DNA of 64,000 nt from an uncultured Rikenellaceae bacterium (GTDB lineage Bacteria; Bacteroidota; Bacteroidia; Bacteroidales; Rikenellaceae). The stretch covers positions 62,001 to 126,000 of the forward strand of contig CASEGL010000001.1 in NCBI GenBank assembly GCA_949287525.1, given 5' to 3'. The position numbers and the translations under genes are program-made. This document shows, one piece after another, positions 27,260 through 35,540 of this stretch (the stretch's first letter is position 1; every line of letters begins with the position of its first letter). The notes under the pieces were generated by a model, which saw only the letters and a list, made by a program, of their open reading frames with translations, had not been told where the DNA came from and searched no databases.

Positions 27260-27709
27260 CTATTTCGCCAACAGCTGCTTTACCGTAGCCGAAATCTCTT
27301 TGCCATCGGCCAAACCGGCCAGCCGTTTCGTCGCTACTCCCATCACCTTGCCCATATCGGCCGGAGACTGTGCGCCCACCTCGGCAATAATTTCGGTCAA
27401 TCGGGCCTGCAACTCCTCCGGCGTAAGCTGTTTCGGCAAATAGGCCTCGATAAATCCGGCCTCGGCCAGTTCATTGTCCGCCAACTCGCTACGGCCGGCC
27501 TCCGTATAAACCTGAGCCGACTCCTTGCGCTGTTTCACCAGTTTCTGCATGATTTTCACGACATCGCCGTCGGTCACTTCGTGTGCCGAACCCGATGTTT
27601 TCTCCAACAGAATCGCTGCCTTCACGGCACGCAAAGCCGTCAGACGCTGCGCCTCTTTGGCCAACATGGCCTGTTTGATGTCTTCGTTGATCCGTTGTTC
27701 CAGTGTCAT
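27260..27709 (-). CDS. GatB/YqeY domain protein
   Basis: 149 aa from MTLEQRINEDIKQAMLAKEAQRL, the normal length for stand-alone YqeY. It shares the helical domain fused to GatB of the tRNA amidotransferase (LTALRAVKAAILLEKT near the N-terminus; AEVGAQSPADMGKVMGVATKRLAGLADGKEI near the end). It is thought to bind tRNA, though the role of free YqeY is unsettled. It lies downstream of ppiD but after a terminator, so it should have its own promoter; none matches TAnnTTTG well. Confidence 0.9.
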   Translation of the reverse strand: MTLEQRINEDIKQAMLAKEAQRLTALRAVKAAILLEKTSGSAHEVTDGDVVKIMQKLVKQRKESAQVYTEAGRSELADNELAEAGFIEAYLPKQLTPEELQARLTEIIAEVGAQSPADMGKVMGVATKRLAGLADGKEISATVKQLLAK

Positions 27710-27810
27710 AGTGTATGCTGTTTTTAACCCATAAAATCCACTTGTTTCCCTCCGCTTGTTCCGATCGTTCCGGTCAATGCGTACCCTTCGCCCGCCCATC
27801 CGCGCCGGCG

Positions 27811-27850
27811 AAACAAAAGAACCGCCAATCATTACGACAGGCGGTTCTTG
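27811..27850 (-). terminator. Terminator of ppiD
   Basis: 10-bp stem (27817-27826 with 27840-27849) with a 13-base loop; on the minus strand TTTTGTTT follows. It lies 43 bases past the ppiD stop. Confidence 0.8.
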
Positions 27851-27891
27851 CTATCATCGGATCGCGGAACGAACCGCGCTGTTGTACTTCA

Positions 27892-29934
27892 TTAGAAGAA
27901 TTTGACTCGCAGGTCGGTAATGTCGCTCTCTTCGTTCAGCGCCTGCATGGTGCGCTGCAGCACGAAGTTTACGGCATCCGTTTCGAGGCGCACCTTCTCG
28001 CTCTCCTCGGTAGCTACACCCGTTGTCTGGGCATCGGTCACCACAAAACGGTACACACCGTTCACGCCCTCGACCGGCTGCGACAGCTCACCGACAGTGC
28101 CGGCCGTAATCGCACCCACCAGCTGCGGCTCTACGCCGATCTCCGGAAGATAGAAGGCATTCCACTCGACATTCTCGACATTGCGAATCTCCCGACCGGT
28201 CTTCTCGGCCACCTCGTCGAGGGTAGCTCCGGCCAGTTCGTCTGCCAGAATACGGGCCTTCTCCTTGTTCATCAACACTTTGGTGATCTCGGCCGTCGCA
28301 TCCTTCTCCGAAACGTATCCTTTCTCGCGCACGCCGGTCAGGGCGGCGATATAGTAGTTGCCGTCAATGTCCATGATCTGCGAAACCTCGCCAGCCTTAC
28401 CGTTGAAAGCCCACCGGACGATCTCCTTGGAGTTCTCCAGTCCGTTAATCATGCGATCCGTATTGCGGATACGCACCGTACGTTTGGAAAGCATCTGGTC
28501 GCTGACCGCCTGGGCAAAGCCCTCGGCCGTACCGGCAGCCGCCGTAACGAAGGTGCTGGCTTTCTGATAAGCCTCCTGAATCGTCGCAGCGCTCGGATCT
28601 ACCTTATAGGTTACGGTAGCCACCTGCACCTTGCGCACCGGACGGGTCTTGTAGGTCAGTTTCACCACCTGCAGACCGGCGTCGCTATCCACCGTATAGA
28701 TGTCGCCCACATTGGCTTTCATGGCAGCATCGGTAAATTCCATCGGCAGCTGAGCCGGCGTAAAGCGTCCCAGATCACCTCCCTGCGAATACTGGTCGAG
28801 CGAATACTGAGCGGCCAGCGTTGCGAAGTCTCCGCCGTTGCGCAATACAGTTACCAGGCTGTCGGCCAGCGCGGTCTGACCTTTCTGCAGCAGAATGTGC
28901 TGTGCGCCGAGCGTATCGGGCAGCATTTTGACATCCGCAATGCGGGACAACGTATACTCATCGCCGTTGAGCGTCGGACCGGCCATCCCGGCACCCTCCA
29001 GCGCAGCCACCTCGGCAGTCAGCTGATCCTGGCGGTAGTAGGTCTGGTCGGGTTTCGTCTGCGAGTTCAGCAAAGCATACTGCATGGGGGCATCGCTGGT
29101 TGCGAACTCGGCAGCAATGTCGTTCACAATCTTTTCCGCCTCGGCATAATCGGCCTCGGAAGGCAGCACGTCGAAGACGACATACTCGATGTCGCGCGAA
29201 GCCTCCTGACGGAATGCCTCCTTGTTGTCGTTATAATACTGTTTCACCTGAGCGGGCGTAACCTTCACCAGCGAATCGGGAACGGTATAATACTCGCGGC
29301 CGATCACGTCGGCAGCATAAGTCTCGTTGGAAACTTTCAAACCGTGAGCAATTTCCAGGGCATTGGCATAGAAACCGCCGGACACCAGCGCAACGTATTT
29401 GCTCATGATGCGTTCCTCGGCCATCTGATTGCGGAGGAACGACCACAGCGCATACGACCCGTCATTGACGTTCACCTGAGCCAGGAAGGCTTTCAGGAAC
29501 TGTACGTCAAACTCGCCGGTTGCCGGATTGGCGAAGGTCGAGGTGATGACGGGCGAGAGATAGGTGCCGTCCACCATATCCACCTGCTCGGCATCGGACA
29601 CGGCCAGACCCAGTTTCTCGAAGCCGGGCAGATAGGCATCCTGCATGATGAACTGCTGCCATGCCATATTGTAGATCATCTCCTGCTCCTGAGCCGAGAA
29701 GGCGTCGCGTCCCCACATCATTTTGTAGATATTGGAGATTTCATCGGATTTGTTCAGGAAGTCGATATACTCGACATTCGTTCCGTCAATCTCTCCGACA
29801 CGCATCTTGCGCGAATTCATCAGGCTACTGCCGGAGGTAAAGATGTCTCCGATCAGAAACGCCAGCAGCGCGAGGAAAATCACGATCGTGACAATCACTC
29901 CGCCTTTGGTTCTCAAAGTGTTAAGACTTGCCAT
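27892..29934 (-). CDS. Membrane-anchored peptidyl-prolyl isomerase, PpiD/SurA type
   Basis: 680 aa. A single N-terminal transmembrane helix (VIVTIVIFLALLAFLIGDIF, about 13-32) anchors a periplasmic chaperone. The N-terminal SurA_N-like helices (about 40-250) are followed by a parvulin rotamase domain (about 335-450; AQHILLQKG, LAAQYSLDQYSQGGDLGRF, VVKLTYKTRPV) and a long C-terminal region. PpiD helps fold proteins leaving the Sec channel. It follows the CorC-type gene but has its own promoter at 30051-30058. The layout matches PpiD rather than SurA because of the anchor. Confidence 0.9.
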   Translation of the reverse strand: MASLNTLRTKGGVIVTIVIFLALLAFLIGDIFTSGSSLMNSRKMRVGEIDGTNVEYIDFLNKSDEISNIYKMMWGRDAFSAQEQEMIYNMAWQQFIMQDAYLPGFEKLGLAVSDAEQVDMVDGTYLSPVITSTFANPATGEFDVQFLKAFLAQVNVNDGSYALWSFLRNQMAEERIMSKYVALVSGGFYANALEIAHGLKVSNETYAADVIGREYYTVPDSLVKVTPAQVKQYYNDNKEAFRQEASRDIEYVVFDVLPSEADYAEAEKIVNDIAAEFATSDAPMQYALLNSQTKPDQTYYRQDQLTAEVAALEGAGMAGPTLNGDEYTLSRIADVKMLPDTLGAQHILLQKGQTALADSLVTVLRNGGDFATLAAQYSLDQYSQGGDLGRFTPAQLPMEFTDAAMKANVGDIYTVDSDAGLQVVKLTYKTRPVRKVQVATVTYKVDPSAATIQEAYQKASTFVTAAAGTAEGFAQAVSDQMLSKRTVRIRNTDRMINGLENSKEIVRWAFNGKAGEVSQIMDIDGNYYIAALTGVREKGYVSEKDATAEITKVLMNKEKARILADELAGATLDEVAEKTGREIRNVENVEWNAFYLPEIGVEPQLVGAITAGTVGELSQPVEGVNGVYRFVVTDAQTTGVATEESEKVRLETDAVNFVLQRTMQALNEESDITDLRVKFF

Positions 29935-30050
29935 ATTCTGTTTATGTATTTTATTTGTCTGCGCTACGGCTGCCGCAAACGACCGCCGTTCCCGTTCCGT
30001 CCGTATCCGTCCCGCCCGGACAAAGGGGACAAATCCGAATTAAACGGCTT

Positions 30051-30058
30051 CAAAGATA
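30051..30058 (-). promoter_or_regulatory. -7 element for ppiD
   Basis: Minus-strand TATCTTTG, about 117 bases before the ppiD start, giving a leader of roughly 110 nt. No clear -33 box. Confidence 0.6.
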
Positions 30059-30116
30059 ATCATTTTCCCCGTATTAACGATTGGAAGCGGCCGTTTTTTT
30101 GTCGGACGGCGCAAAA

Positions 30117-31373
30117 CTACAACACCCTTATTTTCACCAGTTCCAGTCGGGAAGAGGAGGATTTCAGAATGCGGATCAATTTGTCTCCGATATGCACTTC
30201 TGCCCCGACGGGCGGAATACCGTCCTCGTTGAAAATGATATAACCGGCCAGCGTTTCGTATTCGTCCGACTCTTCGATGCCGAGTCCGTATTTTGCATTG
30301 AGGTATTTGACCTCCAACCGGCACGAGAAGACATATTCGTTCTCGGCCGTCTGTTTTTCTACCAGATCCTGCACATCGTGTTCGTCGTCGATCTCGCCGA
30401 AGATCTCCTCCAGCACATCCTCCAGCGAGATGATGCCCGCCGTACCGCCGAACTCGTCGAGTACGATGGCGACCGAAGCCCGATCGGTCGTAAATTCGGC
30501 CAGGAACTTCTCGGCCGGCATCGTTTCCGGCACATAGCGCACCTCCCGCATGCAGGCGCGTATGTCGGCCGGCTTGCGGAAAAGGCTCTTGCTGTTTACA
30601 TAGCCGACGATATTGTCGATCGACCCCTCCCACACGAACAGGCGCGAATACTGGCTGTCGATAAAGCGGCTCTGCAACTCGTCGATCGATGCCTCGATGT
30701 CGATCGCCTCCACGTCCACGCGCGGCACCATGCAGTCGCGCACCAGCAGGTCGGAAAGGTCTAAGGCGTTCTGGAAAATCCGGAACTCGTGTTCCTGTTC
30801 GGGCTGTGGGTCGCCGTTCTCTTCGAGCAGGTTCTCCAGATCGACCTTTTCGAAGCTTTTAATGCCGTCGCCGTCCTTCATGCGTATTCCGAAGATGCGG
30901 AGCAGGCCGCTCGAAAGCCAGGTGGCGAACTTCGCGATGGGATACAGGATAACATAAAAGAACATCAGCGGAACGGCAAACATCCTCAGATAGGAGTTCG
31001 GGCTGAGTTTGACAATCGCCTTGGGGGTGAACTCGCCGATGAAGATAATAACCAGCGTGGAGATGAGCGACTCAAGAATCACCGACCCCGTATCCGTTCC
31101 GAGGGGAATTCCCCACCGGTCGGCAAAGTAATGGATAATCAGGGTCATGTTCAGCGAATAGACGACCAGCACGATGTTGTTGCCGACCAGCATGGTCGTC
31201 AGATACTGTCCTTGATTGCGGGTAAAGACATCGGCGATCCGTCCGAACACGGGATTCTGTTTGCGGTCTATCTCCAGTTTCAGTTTATTGGAACTGGTGA
31301 ACGCAATCTCCATGCCCGAAAAGAACGCCGACAGCAACAGCGCGACGACCGTTATGACCGCAACATGCCCCAT
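30117..31373 (-). CDS. HlyC/CorC family membrane protein (DUF21-CBS-CorC)
   Basis: 418 aa. The N-terminal DUF21 domain has about four membrane segments (FFSGMEIAFTSSNKLKLE, GQYLTTMLVGNNIVLVVYSL, FIGEFTPKAIVKL). Two CBS repeats (about 200-320; RDCMVPRVDVEAID, DRASVAIVLDEFGGTAGIISLEDVLEEIFGEI) and the C-terminal CorC_HlyC domain follow. The family exports Mg2+ or other divalent cations or regulates their transport. The ATG overlaps the lptC stop by one base (TGATG); a GTG three bases upstream is an alternative start. It belongs to the coaX-to-ppiD envelope cluster. Confidence 0.92.
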   Translation of the reverse strand: MGHVAVITVVALLLSAFFSGMEIAFTSSNKLKLEIDRKQNPVFGRIADVFTRNQGQYLTTMLVGNNIVLVVYSLNMTLIIHYFADRWGIPLGTDTGSVILESLISTLVIIFIGEFTPKAIVKLSPNSYLRMFAVPLMFFYVILYPIAKFATWLSSGLLRIFGIRMKDGDGIKSFEKVDLENLLEENGDPQPEQEHEFRIFQNALDLSDLLVRDCMVPRVDVEAIDIEASIDELQSRFIDSQYSRLFVWEGSIDNIVGYVNSKSLFRKPADIRACMREVRYVPETMPAEKFLAEFTTDRASVAIVLDEFGGTAGIISLEDVLEEIFGEIDDEHDVQDLVEKQTAENEYVFSCRLEVKYLNAKYGLGIEESDEYETLAGYIIFNEDGIPPVGAEVHIGDKLIRILKSSSSRLELVKIRVL

Positions 31374-32014
31374 CACTCGCCCGTGTTATCCGCTGCCGTT
31401 TCGGCACGCTCCGCCGACGAGGCATCCGCATCCTCTCCGCCCCCCTGATAGGGTGTCGTATCGATGGCCATCGTGCCTTCATACTCGTGGAACACCCACG
31501 ACTCCAACCCTTTGTTGGATTCGATGCCTTCTCCGAAATGGATGCCGTTGGCATCCTCGACCCGCACCTTCACATTGGAATAGACGCGGTCCGTCTTGGC
31601 ATCCCAGAACAGCTGCTCCGTATAGAGCGTATTGCCCGATCCCGAAGCCACCACATTGCCGCTGGCCATCCACAGGTCGCGCTTGGTGTAATAGATGGCC
31701 CGATCGGCGCGCAACGTCGATTCGACCACCTCGGTCGAATCCTGATAGGTCTGCACGAAGATTCCCTGCGGGTAACGGTCGTAGGGATCGCGCGCCTCTC
31801 CGAACTGCTCCCGCAGGGGAGTCTCGAAATAGTAGGACTTCAACCCGTTGCGGCTGACCACCATCGTCAGGTCCTCCGTCCGCATGGTCACCAGCATCTC
31901 CGGATTGACCGGTGCGGGCTTCTTTTCGGGGCGGCAGGCAAAAAAGAGGGCAGCATTTCCCACGATCATGAGAAATGCCACCCCTTTTCTGATGTATGTC
32001 GATAATCCGTTCAT
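31373..32014 (-). CDS. lptC: LPS export protein LptC
   Basis: 213 aa. An N-terminal hydrophobic segment (GVAFLMIVGNAALFFAC) anchors a periplasmic beta-jellyroll. The LptC core is seen in MRTEDLTMVVSRNGLKSYYFETP, ADRAIYYTKRDLWMASGNVVA and LYTEQLFWDAKTDRVYSNVKV. LptC passes LPS from LptBFG to LptA. It is translationally coupled to the downstream CorC-type gene. The final 25 residues are acidic and low in structure. A lipobox-like Cys ends the hydrophobic segment, so it may be lipid-anchored. Confidence 0.88.
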   Translation of the reverse strand: MNGLSTYIRKGVAFLMIVGNAALFFACRPEKKPAPVNPEMLVTMRTEDLTMVVSRNGLKSYYFETPLREQFGEARDPYDRYPQGIFVQTYQDSTEVVESTLRADRAIYYTKRDLWMASGNVVASGSGNTLYTEQLFWDAKTDRVYSNVKVRVEDANGIHFGEGIESNKGLESWVFHEYEGTMAIDTTPYQGGGEDADASSAERAETAADNTGE

Positions 32015-32049
32015 TGGATTTCGTCTCTCCGGACGAATCTCGGCTTAAC

Positions 32050-33387
32050 TTAGTCCACCATTTTCACGGTCGTACGGCCGCTGATCCAACCGCACTTCAC
32101 GTCGTAAGGTGCGCCGGCTGCCGTCAGACCGCGGAAGAAGAGTTCGTCACGCGAGGGGAACGAACGGCGGAACATGGCCATCGTCTCGTCGATCTGCTTC
32201 AGTTCGGGCGAACCGGCCTCGAACAGTTTGCGAGCCGAAGCCAGCACGTCGTAAGCCAGCCAGAAGACCGTCTGGCTATCGAAGCCCTGGCAAGCGGTAG
32301 CACCTGCAGCGTAGGACTGAGCCAGCATGATGTAGGCATAACCGTTCTCCGGATTGAGCTGACGGGCCTGGGAGGCATAGTTGGCGGCCTCCTGCGCGTT
32401 CTTCATGGCCAGTTCGCGGCCGGAAATCTCCACGGCGATCAGCGACTTGGTAGCCGGATCGGCAGCCTGCTCGAAGGCCTTTTTCAGGAACGACACCGCT
32501 TTGACATCGTCACCCATCTGTACATAGGCGGAAGCGACGAGCTGAGCCGTCTGAGCCGACGGATCGATCGCATAATAACGCTCGCCCACTTCGGTCAGGT
32601 AGGCCGTATAGCACTCTGCCTTCAGCAGCGTATTGAACGCCTTGGCAATCGTGGCAGCCGAAGGATCGGCTTCGATGCGGGCGCGGAAGATCGGTTCGAG
32701 GTTGTCGCAGTTGGCGGCGCCGCTCGACACGAACAGGGCGTCGAACGTGGTCTTTGCCGTGTCATCGGTCGTCTGCTCCATCAGACCGGAAAGCCAGTCG
32801 TACTTTTCCAGATAATAAGACGTCTCGACGAGGTCGTTCTTATAGTCGGTCGTCAGCTCATTGAAATAGAGGTTGATGAAGTTCGGATCGGGTTTGGCGG
32901 CATTGGCCTCGATGGCCTCCTCGAAATAGGTGCGCACGCCGTCGCGGTCGCTGGCCATGAAACTGCAGTAGTCTTTCGCCTTCTGCACGAGGATATAGGG
33001 ACGGCCGTAACGGGCGTCATTGCCGAAGTACTGCTCGCGCAGGTCGTACAGCACGATCAGCGAATCCACATAACCCTTGCGCTGATTGAGATCCATGCTG
33101 CGCTGAATCTTGTTTTTGTAAATGTTGATCGCATACACATAGATGTTCTGCGCGCCGCGGGGAGAGTTCTTGATCAGGTCGGGCAGATAACCCAGTGCGT
33201 CGTCATAGCGCTGGCTGTTATAGGCATCCCGATAGAAGTTGAACTTCAACGCGTTCTGATAGCGCTCCTCCTGCGTTGCGTTCTCGCCCCATTCCGGGCC
33301 GAGTTCACGATTCTGCGCCAACATGGAAGTACCGCCGAACACCATCATCGCGGCAACCAACAAAGTCGTTTTCAAAGAGTTCATCAT
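32050..33387 (-). CDS. Periplasmic tetratricopeptide repeat protein
   Basis: 445 aa. A signal peptide (LLVAAMMVFGGTSMLAQ) is followed by helical pairs with TPR features, clearest at about 255-380 (AQTAQLVASAYVQMGDDVKAVSFLKKAFEQA; EAANYASQARQLNPENGYAYIMLAQSYAAG). Such TPR proteins act as scaffolds. It lies between the outer-membrane barrel gene (28-base gap) and lptC (35-base gap), which points to an envelope assembly role. No more precise function is supported. Confidence 0.82.
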   Translation of the reverse strand: MMNSLKTTLLVAAMMVFGGTSMLAQNRELGPEWGENATQEERYQNALKFNFYRDAYNSQRYDDALGYLPDLIKNSPRGAQNIYVYAINIYKNKIQRSMDLNQRKGYVDSLIVLYDLREQYFGNDARYGRPYILVQKAKDYCSFMASDRDGVRTYFEEAIEANAAKPDPNFINLYFNELTTDYKNDLVETSYYLEKYDWLSGLMEQTTDDTAKTTFDALFVSSGAANCDNLEPIFRARIEADPSAATIAKAFNTLLKAECYTAYLTEVGERYYAIDPSAQTAQLVASAYVQMGDDVKAVSFLKKAFEQAADPATKSLIAVEISGRELAMKNAQEAANYASQARQLNPENGYAYIMLAQSYAAGATACQGFDSQTVFWLAYDVLASARKLFEAGSPELKQIDETMAMFRRSFPSRDELFFRGLTAAGAPYDVKCGWISGRTTVKMVD

Positions 33388-33415
33388 GAGTTTATAATGT
33401 TTTGTCGTTTCAGAT

Positions 33416-34735
33416 CTAATCGTATTTGTACTTCATGAACCAATAGTCGTCGCCGAACAGGCTCAGTCCGATGGAGACGCGGAAGAAGTTCTCGCGCACC
33501 AGTCCCGCTGCCACCACGCCGCGCGTACCGAACTCGAAACCCACGTCGATCGCATTCACGCCGCGTGCGCCGAGCGGAATGCCCACACCCAGCGAGATCG
33601 CCTTTTCGTCGATATTGTGGCCGTCGAAGGCCATGTAATACTGGTTGTAGCGGACGCCGAGGCGGTAAGCCCAGCGGTTCATGATCCGGCGCACATCACC
33701 CGCCTTCGGCACCAGCTGCACGCCGGCGCTGACCGCATGCGTATCGCGATAGCGCACGCCGGTCGTCGCATCGACGCCGTTCACGCCCCAGGCGTCGTAC
33801 CGGTAATCCACGCCGCCGCTCCACCGGCTGCCCTGATAGTAGAGGCCGCCGCCGAAACGGTGCGGCAGGCGGAACGAGGAACGATAGGTGCGGTTCACCA
33901 CCTCGTCGTAACCGATCGATGTGAAGTAAGGGCCGTGTTCGATCTGCTCAATGACCTTGCTGTTCAGTTTGCCGCCCAGGGTGTAGGTCAGGCCGAGGGT
34001 CAGCGACCGATCTCCCTGCTTCATCAGCCGTGCCTGAATGCCGAAGTCGGCAAACAGCCGGCTGACCTGTTCCTGGTTGTCGGAATTGACGCCCAGATAG
34101 TAGCCGTCGCCCACTACCGTTTCGATCGTCTGGCTGTAGTTGCGGCGGATGTTGCCCTGATAGTAGATCATTTCGGCACCTACCGACAGCCAGTCGGTGA
34201 TCGCGTACCCCAGTCCGACCTTGAACTGATTGACGCCGCCGATACCCGAATAGAGATAATGGACGTATCCGATATTTTCCCACACGTCGGGACTCTCCTC
34301 CACCGTCGTGATGCGGTAGCCGACGCTGCTGTAAGGCAGCACGCTGACGGCCAGTCCGAGTCCCTTGGCCAGCGGCAGCTGGAAGGCGACATCGCTGACG
34401 TTAAAAGAGAGATAGCTGTTGTCCGTGGTCTGCGAACGCAGGAAAGTAGCCTTGCCGTCCATGCCGACATGGAAGAGCGCCGTCTGACGGCCGATCGCAC
34501 TATACGACGCGGGGTTCTGCAGGTTCATGGACTTGTCGGAGCGGAATCCGAGACCCACTCCGCCCATACCGCGCGACGCAGCAGTAGTCGACAGTTCCAG
34601 ATCGCCTATTCCGTAAAACGAATAAGGCGAGAACGTATTGATGCTGCTGCCCAGCGTCTGGGCGGCGAGAGAGGCCGGCAAAAAGGCCATCAATACGGCG
34701 AGGAGGACGTTACAACATGTTTTTCTGCTCCGCAT
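33416..34735 (-). CDS. Outer-membrane beta-barrel protein of unknown function
   Basis: 439 aa. Signal peptide ending ASLAAQ. The body is rich in alternating aromatic and polar strands (FKVGLGYAITDWLSVGAEMIYYQG, LTLGLTYTLGGKLNS, WAYRLGVRYNQYYMAF), and a SMNLQNPASYSAI-type N-terminal motif recalls FadL/TodX-like barrels. The start overlaps the end of coaX by 26 bases in another frame. Starting further in would destroy the signal peptide, so the overlap is accepted. Transport substrate, if any, is unknown. Confidence 0.82.
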   Translation of the reverse strand: MRSRKTCCNVLLAVLMAFLPASLAAQTLGSSINTFSPYSFYGIGDLELSTTAASRGMGGVGLGFRSDKSMNLQNPASYSAIGRQTALFHVGMDGKATFLRSQTTDNSYLSFNVSDVAFQLPLAKGLGLAVSVLPYSSVGYRITTVEESPDVWENIGYVHYLYSGIGGVNQFKVGLGYAITDWLSVGAEMIYYQGNIRRNYSQTIETVVGDGYYLGVNSDNQEQVSRLFADFGIQARLMKQGDRSLTLGLTYTLGGKLNSKVIEQIEHGPYFTSIGYDEVVNRTYRSSFRLPHRFGGGLYYQGSRWSGGVDYRYDAWGVNGVDATTGVRYRDTHAVSAGVQLVPKAGDVRRIMNRWAYRLGVRYNQYYMAFDGHNIDEKAISLGVGIPLGARGVNAIDVGFEFGTRGVVAAGLVRENFFRVSIGLSLFGDDYWFMKYKYD

Positions 34736-35465
34736 TATAGTCCAGTATGGTATTCAATCCGGTCAGCACCAGATCGTGGTTCGCAAATATCGTGTTTTTA
34801 AATCGTTTTTCAAAGAAAACCGCGTCACCTCCTGTAAAAATAGTGACCGGATCGGCGTAACGCGAGGCGTAGCGCCGCATCCGTTCGGCGACTTCCGCCA
34901 CGATTCCCCCGACCACGCCGGCCACCATCGCCTCGCGCGTGGTGGCGGGAATCTCGTCCGGCCGGTAGTCGTCCCAATCCTCGGCGCCGATCAACGGCAG
35001 CCGGCCGGTGTAGTCATGCAGCGCGCGGAACCGCATCGACAGGCCGGGCGATATGCTTCCGCCGCGATAAACGCCGTCGGCCGTCACCACATCCTGCGTG
35101 ATGGCCGACCCGAAATCGACAATCAGCAGATTGCGCGCCGGCCACAGCGCCGCGCCGCCTACCGCCGCCGCCATCCGGTCGGCGCCCAACGTTGCCGGAG
35201 AGCCGTATCCGTTGCGCAGCGGCACGGGCGTACGGTTGTCGAACTCGACGACAAAAGGAATCCGGCGCCGCAGACAGGCCGCATAGGCCGCATCGGCCTG
35301 CGCCGTCGAAGCCACAATCGCCCGCTCCGCACCCGGCACCTCGGCGAGCAACGCCTCCAGACGCTCCGCACGGCAATCGTCCGACACCCACCGCTGCGTG
35401 ATGAGGCCGTCCTCGAACAAAGCCGCCTTCAGACGGCTGTTCCCTATGTCAACGATCAGATTCAT
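34710..35465 (-). CDS. coaX: Type III pantothenate kinase
   Basis: 251 aa. Phosphorylates pantothenate in the first step of CoA synthesis. ASKHA-fold motifs: phosphate loop IVDIGNSRLK (5' end), GADRMAAAVG and DFGSAITQDVV, the last with Ser where many homologues have Thr (DxGTAxT). The C-terminal FTGGDAVFF is the usual adenine-side motif. It heads the envelope cluster and overlaps the following barrel gene by 26 bases, which implies coupled translation. Confidence 0.94.
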   Translation of the reverse strand: MNLIVDIGNSRLKAALFEDGLITQRWVSDDCRAERLEALLAEVPGAERAIVASTAQADAAYAACLRRRIPFVVEFDNRTPVPLRNGYGSPATLGADRMAAAVGGAALWPARNLLIVDFGSAITQDVVTADGVYRGGSISPGLSMRFRALHDYTGRLPLIGAEDWDDYRPDEIPATTREAMVAGVVGGIVAEVAERMRRYASRYADPVTIFTGGDAVFFEKRFKNTIFANHDLVLTGLNTILDYNAEQKNML

Positions 35466-35540
35466 GGTGCGTTCCGGTCACGGATGCCCCCCTTTCGCAC
35501 AACCGCTGCGGGAAGCTCCGCCTTCACGCCGATGCTGCCG

